A stretch of DNA of 23,816 nt, from positions 1-23,816 of the IMG/VR virus record IMGVR_UViG_3300006737_000214. One strand, given 5' to 3'. Both the position numbers and the translations under genes were made by a program. The notes under the pieces were generated by a model, which was given only the letters and a program-made list of their open reading frames with translations, was not told where the DNA came from and ran no database searches. Each line of letters begins with the position of its first letter. Position 1 is the first letter of the stretch. Origin of the DNA: a virus. Of this stretch, positions 19,615 through 23,607 are shown in pieces.

Positions 19615-20621
19615 TATTCTCTGACACCTATACATTTCATAAGAGATATAGTCTTCTTACTCAAACAGAGTTGGATGAGTATTCTGAAATGCCGTGGTTA
19701 TATACACCATTGGTTGATACACAATACAATCCTAGTACAATATCCACTGTTACCAAGCAGAATTTGAACAAAGTGCTTGATTGGCAGTACACAATGAAGT
19801 CTAGGGACACAATTAAAAATGAGTACAAGAGACTTGGTATCATCCATACAAATGAAAATGCAATAAAATCATACGTTAGTAGGTTCGATCTCTCATATGA
19901 CATACTACGTAGAGAGAAGTCACATTATATCAAAGGAACAAACACAAAACATTTGAATGATGTGTGGGAAAAAATAGAAAATGCTGTGAGTGTCAACGAA
20001 AGGGGACCAACTGGTACACGTTTGCGTGGTATGACCCATGACCAGTATGGTACAGCAAATGGTATTACTGTTGTTGCCAAGACATATGATCTATCATCAT
20101 ACAATAGTTCACTCTTATTAGAATTGAATGATTATAGCACAAGAAATAAGATGCATGTAGGTAGTCAGTTAACTATCTGTCCTGACAAGGTGATATATGA
20201 TATGGATTTGAAATATCCACGAATCATTAGTGGTATGAAACAATACGAGAAGACAGCATTTAAGGAGATGACTGGTGAGGATATGATGATGAATAAGATC
20301 AAACCATCATTCTATCAGGGTGTGAAGAGACATTTGTTTGGGTTTGATCGTTACAATTTGTTGACATCCGAGCAGAGTAATTATATAATAGATAACATCT
20401 ACCAATCAATAGGAAGACCCAGTGCTGATTTCAAAATTAACTTGCAGTATGTATTCTCTAGCGACGGTACTCTCGTTGACATTATTTGTAGCAGGATATG
20501 CTATGACAAATTCGAACACTGCGAAGAAGACAGAACATTCGTCAAAGACGAAGTAGATTTGAGAGAAACAACTATAGTATATGCTGAATACACAGAAACT
20601 GGATTAAGTTATAAAACTTGA
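19611..20621 (+). CDS. Hypothetical protein ending the late virion operon
   Basis: 336 residues, not recognised. Its ATG overlaps the stop of the preceding gene by 4 nt (ATGA). It is rich in Tyr, Lys and Asp, with no signal peptide or membrane segment. The first 120 residues look helical (TKQNLNKVLDWQYTMKSRD and similar). The middle (about 150-200) has beta strands (NGITVVAKTYDLSSYNSSLL, GSQLTICPDKVIYDM). The C-terminus (280-330) holds four Cys or His-rich positions around ICSRICYDKFEHCEED, which could be a metal site or chance. It is the last gene before a terminator-like hairpin and a promoter change. A structural or assembly role is inferred only from position. Confidence 0.72.
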   Translation: MIFSDTYTFHKRYSLLTQTELDEYSEMPWLYTPLVDTQYNPSTISTVTKQNLNKVLDWQYTMKSRDTIKNEYKRLGIIHTNENAIKSYVSRFDLSYDILRREKSHYIKGTNTKHLNDVWEKIENAVSVNERGPTGTRLRGMTHDQYGTANGITVVAKTYDLSSYNSSLLLELNDYSTRNKMHVGSQLTICPDKVIYDMDLKYPRIISGMKQYEKTAFKEMTGEDMMMNKIKPSFYQGVKRHLFGFDRYNLLTSEQSNYIIDNIYQSIGRPSADFKINLQYVFSSDGTLVDIICSRICYDKFEHCEEDRTFVKDEVDLRETTIVYAEYTETGLSYKT

Positions 20622-20636
20622 TTTTTAAGTTTTCTT
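20613..20636 (+). terminator. Weak AT-rich terminator-like hairpin
   Basis: AAAACTT (20613-20619) pairs with AAGTTTT (20627-20633) across a 7-nt loop that includes the stop codon of the upstream gene; a T-rich stretch follows. The stem has a single G-C pair, so termination strength is doubtful. It lies at the junction between the late operon and the small-gene region. Confidence 0.35.
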
Positions 20637-20643
20637 GCTTTTT

Positions 20644-20677
20644 GAAAAAGTTGAATAAATAGTTTTTTCACTTTTTC
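20644..20677. repeat. 8-bp inverted repeat enclosing a late promoter
   Basis: GAAAAAGT (20644-20651) and ACTTTTTC (20670-20677) are perfect reverse complements. The 18-nt spacer contains the AATAAATA box. An overlapping palindrome CTTTTTGAAAAAG (20638-20650) offers an alternative fold. Function unknown. Confidence 0.5.
20654..20661 (+). promoter_or_regulatory. T4-type late promoter box AATAAATA
   Basis: AATAAATA matches the NATAAATA late consensus of T4-like cyanophages. It ends 22 nt before the ATG of the 52-residue ORF, close to the 23 nt seen for the box at 14195. This gives the small downstream ORFs a late transcript separate from the fibre operon. Confidence 0.6.
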
Positions 20678-20683
20678 AGAAAA

Positions 20684-20842
20684 ATGGGATTGCCCGATAA
20701 AACACAGGAAATCTTTGATAAGGTTGTCGCATGGGATAGAAATCTCGTTTCTAAATTCCAGAAGAAGTTTAATCTAACCGATTATCAATTACTTTGTATT
20801 TCATTTGCTAAAGGATTAATAATTGGTGTTATTTTGTTGTGA
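20684..20842 (+). CDS. Small membrane-anchored protein, 52 aa
   Basis: Starts MGLPDKTQEIFDKVVAWDRN and ends in a hydrophobic segment (about residues 35-52: QLLCISFAKGLIIGVILL) that could act as a C-terminal membrane anchor. The first 34 residues are charged and helical. It lies 22 nt after a late promoter box. Its stop overlaps a GTG of a second hydrophobic mini-ORF. The arrangement (late, tiny, tail-anchored) could suit a lysis-related or inner-membrane role, but no family is recognised. Confidence 0.6.
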   Translation: MGLPDKTQEIFDKVVAWDRNLVSKFQKKFNLTDYQLLCISFAKGLIIGVILL

Positions 20843-20934
20843 TTGTTATTAATTGGGAAAATATTAGAATATTTAGTATAATGATATTATTTCTAATTTG
20901 GTTCTATTTGTTTAATGATTATATAAGAAAATGA
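20839..20934 (+). CDS. Possible 31-aa hydrophobic peptide with GTG start
   Basis: The GTG overlaps the stop of the 52-residue ORF (GTGA), and the frame runs 31 codons. The central part (IFSIMILFLIWFYLF) is a plausible single transmembrane segment followed by a basic end (YIRK). An internal ATG at 20881 would give 17 residues. No Shine-Dalgarno is evident beyond the overlap. The hydrophobic, positive-inside pattern favours a real membrane peptide, but AT-rich DNA yields such ORFs by chance. Confidence 0.35.
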   Translation: MIVINWENIRIFSIMILFLIWFYLFNDYIRK

Positions 20935-20945
20935 ATGGAAAAATG

Positions 20946-20954
20946 TGATATAAT
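20946..20954 (+). promoter_or_regulatory. Extended -10 promoter TGATATAAT
   Basis: TGA followed by a consensus TATAAT (20949-20954) forms an extended -10 element, which can work without a good -35; none is obvious. A start near 20961 would give a leader of about 36 nt for the 68-residue ORF at 20997. This is the first host-sigma-type promoter after the late operon. Confidence 0.5.
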
Positions 20955-20996
20955 ATTGATATTATGTCTCCTATATAATAAGATTTACCTCAAATT

Positions 20997-21203
20997 ATGA
21001 AAGATCAGAATACTTTAGAAGAAAATGAATCACAATTAGAGAGATGGAATCGTGCCAAAGCGATATTTATAGAGTCGCTAATTAAACCCGATAATCATCT
21101 ACGAAGTTGTGCACATAATCAGAAATGTTATAATGAATTAATGGAAATTCGTGATACTATTGTTGATTTAGCATACAATATGTCATACCCAAATAATGAT
21201 TAA
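20997..21203 (+). CDS. Hypothetical small protein, 68 aa
   Basis: Not recognised. It is charged and mostly helical (QLERWNRAKAIFIESLI, CYNELMEIRDTIVDLAYNM), with two Cys at 38 and 44 in a SCAHNQKC arrangement that could bind metal. There is no membrane segment. It sits behind an extended -10 promoter and ahead of a small membrane ORF. No Shine-Dalgarno precedes the ATG. The position among tiny sigma70-driven genes suggests an early, host-interaction-type gene; that is inference. Confidence 0.6.
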   Translation: MKDQNTLEENESQLERWNRAKAIFIESLIKPDNHLRSCAHNQKCYNELMEIRDTIVDLAYNMSYPNND

Positions 21204-21242
21204 GCAAACATTAAACATATAGATAGTTAAAAAAAGAGATCA

Positions 21243-21434
21243 ATGCTCATAACAATTGACATAGCAGCAATATTATTATTTCTCATTATTAGTGACCCTA
21301 TGTGGAGATCTATGATGAGTATTGAAGCATGGAAACAATGGAGAAAGCGAAATCGTATTCACAAGTTGCTACATACTATTGAAAAGATTGTTGATAAGTA
21401 TAATCTCAACGAGGTACACGCTAGTATAAAATAA
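21243..21434 (+). CDS. Small single-span membrane protein, 63 aa
   Basis: Residues 3-17 (ITIDIAAILLFLIIS) form one hydrophobic span at the N-terminus, followed by a strongly basic cytoplasmic-type segment (EAWKQWRKRNRIHKLLHTIE). It is preceded by a weak AAGAGA ribosome site. Its stop overlaps the next ATG (TAATG), so the two are probably coupled. Unrecognised; likely an inner-membrane protein with a basic tail. Confidence 0.6.
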   Translation: MLITIDIAAILLFLIISDPMWRSMMSIEAWKQWRKRNRIHKLLHTIEKIVDKYNLNEVHASIK

Positions 21435-21595
21435 TGCAAAATTACGACATGTTGGTTGATAATATCAACCAGAAATTGTATGAAGTTTACAGTATGGGTC
21501 ACACTCTAGGTGAGAGTGACTGGGATGATGATTCAGCAAGTACAATATCATCTAACATAATAGAATTAGTAGAAGAATATTATACTACACGCTAA
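21434..21595 (+). CDS. Hypothetical acidic small protein, 53 aa
   Basis: It begins MQNYDMLVDNINQKLYEVYS and ends IIELVEEYYTTR. It is translationally coupled to the membrane ORF by a one-base TAATG overlap. It is acidic (GESDWDDD near the middle) and helical at both ends, with no Cys. A consensus promoter starts at the base after its stop codon, so it ends its transcription unit. No family is recognised. Confidence 0.5.
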   Translation: MQNYDMLVDNINQKLYEVYSMGHTLGESDWDDDSASTISSNIIELVEEYYTTR

Positions 21596-21624
21596 TTGAC
21601 ATCAATGTGAATTGATGGTATAAT
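21596..21624 (+). promoter_or_regulatory. Consensus-perfect sigma70 promoter
   Basis: TTGACA (21596-21601), a 17-nt spacer and TATAAT (21619-21624) match the bacterial consensus exactly, and TGG just before the -10 adds an extended element. The predicted start is about 21631, with a leader of about 17 nt before the ATG at 21648. This should be among the strongest host-polymerase promoters in the genome and typical of an immediate-early gene. Confidence 0.85.
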
Positions 21625-21647
21625 ATTATATAATTAAAATATATCTA

Positions 21648-21884
21648 ATGGCACTATCAGAACAAGTTGAGACCTCATTAAGAGAGGCACAAGAGAGTTT
21701 AAGAAATGCGTTAGCGTTTGCTGCCAGATCCGAGAAACCATATATTAACATGCACATTGGTAAAATGATGCACAACATAGACAATCTGATAAGTGTCCAT
21801 GATCTACTTGAAACTATGGAGAACAGAGAAGAAGGCAGTTCAGGACGTTTTGGGTGGAAACTAGGTGATGACATTATTGATTAA
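21648..21884 (+). CDS. Hypothetical early protein, 78 aa
   Basis: Driven by a consensus-perfect sigma70 promoter, so it is probably strongly expressed right after infection. It is almost wholly helical: ALSEQVETSLREAQESLRNA, then INMHIGKMMHNIDNLISVHD, then a charged loop (ENREEGSSGR) and a short acidic tail. Heptad-like Leu/Ile spacing suggests a helical hairpin or dimer. There are no Cys and no membrane span. No Shine-Dalgarno is visible. Unrecognised. Expression timing and a small helical build fit a host-takeover protein, but nothing in the sequence names a target. Confidence 0.65.
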   Translation: MALSEQVETSLREAQESLRNALAFAARSEKPYINMHIGKMMHNIDNLISVHDLLETMENREEGSSGRFGWKLGDDIID

Positions 21885-21887
21885 TTG

Positions 21888-21901
21888 TTAAGATTTCTTA
21901 A
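21888..21901. repeat. Short palindrome TTAAGA-TT-TCTTAA
   Basis: A perfect 6-bp inverted repeat with a 2-nt centre, just after the stop of the 78-residue gene and upstream of an extended -10 box. It could be an operator or a weak hairpin; it may be chance in AT-rich DNA. Confidence 0.3.
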
Positions 21902-21917
21902 TAAAACACAATAAGTA

Positions 21918-21926
21918 TGATAAAAT
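21918..21926 (+). promoter_or_regulatory. Extended -10 promoter TGATAAAAT
   Basis: TGA followed by TAAAAT (21921-21926), with a weak -35 candidate. A start near 21933 would leave about 20 nt before the ATG at 21953, including an AAAGGTG ribosome site. Confidence 0.45.
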
Positions 21927-21952
21927 AGTATTGTACTTCAAAGGTGTTCATT

Positions 21953-22078
21953 ATGACTTGGGAAGAATATATTGCTAACGAGTTAAAATATTATGATGAG
22001 CATCCTGATGAAGATGACAGTATTATAGAGGCACATGCTTGTAGTATGGTCATGCTGGAATATGAGTATGCTGATTAG
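21953..22078 (+). CDS. Hypothetical acidic mini-protein, 41 aa
   Basis: It begins MTWEEYIANELKYYDEHPDE and ends in MVMLEYEYAD. It is strongly acidic with few basic residues, helical at both ends, and has one Cys. A plausible Shine-Dalgarno (AAAGGTG) lies 8 nt before the ATG and an extended -10 about 27 nt before it. It is followed at once by a hairpin repeat and a terminator-like structure, so it forms a single-gene unit. Function unknown. Confidence 0.5.
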   Translation: MTWEEYIANELKYYDEHPDEDDSIIEAHACSMVMLEYEYAD

Positions 22079-22100
22079 GACAGTCAACAAAGTGTCCACC
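22078..22100 (+). repeat. 3'-end hairpin repeat, copy 1
   Basis: GGACAGTCAACAAAGTGTCC, then ACC, begins at the last base of the stop codon of the 41-residue ORF. GGACA pairs with TGTCC. It aligns with copies at 22413 and 22725 (consensus ACAGTTCACAAASTGTCCACC). Confidence 0.6.
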
Positions 22101-22122
22101 ATTTCACCCAATGGTCATTTTT
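22098..22122 (+). terminator. Rho-independent terminator-like hairpin
   Basis: ACCATT (22098-22103) pairs with AATGGT (22110-22115) over a 6-nt loop, followed by CATTTTT. The T-run leads straight into the extended -10 box TGCTATATT. Confidence 0.5.
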
Positions 22123-22124
22123 GT

Positions 22125-22133
22125 TGCTATATT
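22125..22133 (+). promoter_or_regulatory. Extended -10 box TGCTATATT
   Basis: TGC followed by TATATT (22128-22133). The predicted start is about 22140, exactly where the first folded RNA begins. The same TGCTAT arrangement after a T-run recurs at 22459. No convincing -35. Confidence 0.45.
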
Positions 22134-22139
22134 AAAAGG

Positions 22140-22205
22140 GTGGAAGAGATACTACAGGGTAACGCCAGCAATGCTGGTCAGATCGATCTGTGACCCATCT
22201 TCCAC
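22140..22205 (+). ncRNA. Structured leader RNA 1 (branched fold), upstream of a 59-aa ORF
   Basis: GTGGAAGA (22140-22147) and TCTTCCAC (22198-22205) form a perfect 8-bp closing stem. Inside, GGGT (22157-22160) pairs with ACCC (22193-22196) and encloses two hairpins: CCAGC-AAT-GCTGG (22065+100, i.e. 22165-22177) and CAGA-TCGA-TCTG (22179-22190), the latter part of a 12-nt palindrome. The fold starts about 7 nt after a -10 box and ends 23 nt before the ATG at 22229. An alternative pairing GGGTG (22138-22142) with CACCC (22210-22214) would compete with the closing stem, as in switch-type leaders. It is not a tRNA. A riboswitch or other cis-regulatory leader, or a small RNA, is possible. Confidence 0.55.
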
Positions 22206-22228
22206 AATTCACCCTATAATAGGCATCT

Positions 22229-22408
22229 ATGTCATTTTTCAATCACGTTCAACTCCATGACTATGACATCACTGACGCTGGTATTACCAGTGCTTGCTAT
22301 GATGAATTGGTTGCTGACGGTAACAATTCTGATCCAAAGCAGTTAGAAATCCTAGCAAGAGCAATGTGTGAAGAGTTCAAGGATTACATGCGTCCATTGT
22401 TCAACTAG
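22229..22408 (+). CDS. Hypothetical small protein, 59 aa, behind folded leader
   Basis: It begins MSFFNHVQLHDYDITDAGIT and ends in FKDYMRPLFN. It is mildly acidic with two Cys (23 and 46) and a helical second half. The ATG is preceded by AGGCATCT, nearly the same as AGGCATCC before the ORF at 22495, so the two genes share their translation start region. Its 5' leader holds structured RNA 1. It is followed by hairpin repeat copy 2 and a strong terminator. The coding strand uses more C- and G-ending codons than the virion genes. No family is recognised. Confidence 0.6.
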   Translation: MSFFNHVQLHDYDITDAGITSACYDELVADGNNSDPKQLEILARAMCEEFKDYMRPLFN

Positions 22409-22412
22409 ATGT

Positions 22413-22433
22413 GACAGTTCACAAACTGTCCAC
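22413..22433 (+). repeat. 3'-end hairpin repeat, copy 2
   Basis: GACAGTT (22413-22419), loop CACA and AACTGTC (22424-22430) make a perfect 7-bp hairpin, followed by CACC. It lies 4 nt after a stop codon and aligns with copies at 22078 and 22725. Confidence 0.65.
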
Positions 22434-22434
22434 C

Positions 22435-22459
22435 AAATCCCCCACAGTGGGGATTTTTT
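22435..22459 (+). terminator. Strong rho-independent terminator
   Basis: AAATCCCC (22435-22442) pairs with GGGGATTT (22449-22456) over the loop CACAGT, and the T-run extends to 22459. It ends the 59-residue gene and is the best terminator in the window. Its T-run overlaps the next extended -10. Confidence 0.8.
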
Positions 22460-22467
22460 GCTATTAT
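22459..22467 (+). promoter_or_regulatory. Extended -10 box TGCTATTAT
   Basis: TGC followed by TATTAT (22462-22467), directly on the terminator's T-run. A start near 22474 gives a leader of about 21 nt with GAGG before the ATG at 22495. It parallels the box at 22125. Confidence 0.5.
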
Positions 22468-22494
22468 TAAAGAGTCAAACAAATCGAGGCATCC

Positions 22495-22746
22495 ATGCTT
22501 TTTGAAATCATTCAGGACAATGTGGACTATATGTTCACCAATGGTTATGAGGATGAGATAGGCACAAGTGATGTATCAATTTGCGTCAACCGTATCATTG
22601 AGGAGTACGCTCCATACACTGAACAGTTTGCGAGTACACCGACTCGTCAGGTCATCCGTAGAGTGGTAAACAATTGTATTGCCACCTTAAATGATCTGCA
22701 CATGACACAGAGGTTAGAGTATGCCACTTCACAAAGTGTCCACTAA
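22495..22746 (+). CDS. Hypothetical small protein, 83 aa
   Basis: It begins MLFEIIQDNVDYMFTNGYED; the middle is helical (RIIEEYAPYTEQF, RQVIRRVVNNCIATLNDLHM). A GAGG ribosome site lies 5 nt before the ATG in an AGGCATCC context shared with the 59-residue gene. The last eight codons (ATSQSVH and stop) lie in hairpin repeat copy 3, so the present C-terminus is made from repeat sequence; the ancestral gene may have ended earlier. No membrane span. Codon use is richer in C and G than in the structural genes. Unrecognised. Confidence 0.65.
   Translation: MLFEIIQDNVDYMFTNGYEDEIGTSDVSICVNRIIEEYAPYTEQFASTPTRQVIRRVVNNCIATLNDLHMTQRLEYATSQSVH
22725..22743 (+). repeat. 3'-end hairpin repeat, copy 3, inside a coding end
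   Basis: CACTT (22725-22729), loop CACA and AAGTG (22734-22738), followed by TCCACT. It has the same loop as copy 2. It overlaps the last codons of the 83-residue ORF, unlike copies 1 and 2, which start at or just after a stop. Confidence 0.6.
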
Positions 22747-22753
22747 TCTCCCC

Positions 22754-22777
22754 ACTATACTCAATCTGATGTATAGT
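22754..22777 (+). promoter_or_regulatory. Hairpin carrying a possible -10 (TATAGT)
   Basis: ACTATAC (22754-22760) and GTATAGT (22771-22777) form a perfect 7-bp inverted repeat with a 10-nt loop. No T-run follows. The right arm contains TATAGT (22772-22777), whose predicted start (about 22784) is where folded RNA 2 begins. It could be an operator, a promoter or both. Confidence 0.4.
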
Positions 22778-22783
22778 ACATAT

Positions 22784-22885
22784 TGTTGAGGGATCACTAG
22801 GTTTCTGACTAGACTAACAATTCCATTTTTGGTGAGAAGTAGTCACATGATGTCAGAGTAATTTACTTACCCTAGTCTCTTAACA
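22784..22885 (+). ncRNA. Structured leader RNA 2, upstream of a 35-aa ORF
   Basis: Bases 22784-22801 pair with 22871-22885: ten pairs (TGTTGAGGGA with TCTCTTAACA, two of them G-U), a 3-nt bulge TCA, then five more (CTAGG with CCTAG). Inside, TCTGAC (22804-22809) can pair with GTCAGA (22852-22857), or, exclusively, TGACTA (22806-22811) with TAGTCA (22840-22845); these two stems share bases and so are alternative folds. A small CCA-TTTT-TGG hairpin sits in the centre. The element ends 30 nt before the ATG at 22916. The mutually exclusive stems fit a switching leader; a trans-acting RNA is also possible. Confidence 0.55.
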
Positions 22886-22915
22886 CACTGTAAACCATTT
22901 ACCTACTTTTTTAAA

Positions 22916-23023
22916 ATGACTGTTGAAACAAATTATGCAACTCTACTTGAGACTTTTGCTGATTGTGAGACTGGAAATGACATTCTAGCAGTGCTAGAGG
23001 TGTTAGTCCAGAGAGTAGGTTAG
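22916..23023 (+). CDS. Hypothetical 35-aa peptide behind folded leader
   Basis: It begins MTVETNYATLLETFADCETG and ends in LAVLEVLVQRVG. It is acidic in the first half and hydrophobic-helical at the end. It is preceded by a T-rich leader without a clear Shine-Dalgarno. It lies between structured RNAs 2 and 3, and its first codons (ATGAC...ACA) and leader resemble those of the ardA-like gene at 23149. It is too short for homology judgement; the folded leader argues it is a real, regulated peptide. Confidence 0.45.
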   Translation: MTVETNYATLLETFADCETGNDILAVLEVLVQRVG

Positions 23024-23034
23024 TTTACATAACA

Positions 23035-23116
23035 TAGTGGGCATGAGTTAGTACCTTTAATTATACTGGCACGACTGGTTAGGATAGGGTGAAGCACCTC
23101 TTGACCATGCCCACTA
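23035..23116 (+). ncRNA. Structured leader RNA 3, upstream of ardA-like gene
   Basis: TAGTGGGCATG (23035-23045) and CATGCCCACTA (23106-23116) form a perfect 11-bp closing stem, the strongest in the window. Inside, AGTA (23050-23053) can pair with TACT (23064-23067), and GGTG-AAG-CACC (23088-23098) forms a tight hairpin, possibly extended by GGTTA (23077-23081) with TTGACC (23101-23106). The element ends 32 nt before the ATG of the ardA-like gene and starts 12 nt after the previous stop. No good -10 precedes it. It may be a regulatory leader of ardA, a processing site or a stable small RNA. Confidence 0.55.
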
Positions 23117-23148
23117 CTTTACTTTTAACCCACTGATTTTTCTTTATT

Positions 23149-23607
23149 ATGACCACTTCGACACCCGTACACCCAGTGACAAAAGAATCTTTAAAACCTG
23201 CAACGGTTGAGCATATAGAAGAAATAATTGAAGATAGTCTTATTAATGACTTCGATTGGGATAAAGCACTTGACTTTATCGACAAATATGGTGAGCATAA
23301 AGTAGAATATATTGAGGACTATTGGCAAGCAATTGGTGACATCTATACTACTGAAGGAACTGAACAAGAGGCAGTAGATTTATGGTGTGAGAATAATTAT
23401 GTAGAGAATGTAGAGAATTGTGCTGAAGCATATTATGGATACTATGAAGGTGTGGAAGAGTTTGTACAAGAATACCTAGACTCCAGTGGAGATGATATTC
23501 CATCATGGGTTTGTATAGATTATCAAAGAACATGGGATAGTGGACTAGGATATGATTTTGAAGAGATAGAATTTAATCATGGTGTACATATATGGAGGAA
23601 CTTTTAA
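23149..23607 (+). CDS. ardA: ArdA-like antirestriction protein (DNA mimic)
   Basis: 152 residues with 37 Asp/Glu against 7 Lys/Arg, the charge profile of a DNA mimic. The C-terminal part (about 92-152: AEAYYGYYEGVEEFVQEYLD, IPSWVCIDYQRTWDSGLGYD, HGVHIWRNF) follows the ArdA C-terminal domain pattern (EAFxGxYxSxExFAxEYLxE...YIDYxxxxRDL...VFR). The middle (about 35-90) resembles the ArdA central domain. Typical ArdA is about 165-170 residues; here the N-terminal beta domain (YxAYNNGxLxGxWxDL) is missing or replaced by a short Pro/Thr-rich stretch. ArdA binds type I restriction-modification enzymes in place of DNA, so this would protect incoming phage DNA. It is preceded by structured RNA 3 and coupled to the next ORF. 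Confidence 0.75.
   Translation: MTTSTPVHPVTKESLKPATVEHIEEIIEDSLINDFDWDKALDFIDKYGEHKVEYIEDYWQAIGDIYTTEGTEQEAVDLWCENNYVENVENCAEAYYGYYEGVEEFVQEYLDSSGDDIPSWVCIDYQRTWDSGLGYDFEEIEFNHGVHIWRNF

Noticed and set aside
22201-22228. TATAAT at 22215-22220 as the promoter of the 59-residue ORF.
   Set aside because: It would start transcription 2-3 nt before the ATG and has no -35; the TGCTATATT box at 22125 gives a more sensible leader. It is kept only as a minor possibility.
22078-22743. The hairpin repeat as a CRISPR array.
   Set aside because: Only three degenerate copies exist, spaced about 300 bp apart with genes between them, and there are no cas genes.
22140-23116. Folded RNAs as tRNAs, tmRNA or retron msr-msd.
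   Set aside because: There is no T-loop, anticodon arm or CCA-type end, no tag ORF and no reverse transcriptase. The stems enclose one another in a way that does not fit a cloverleaf.
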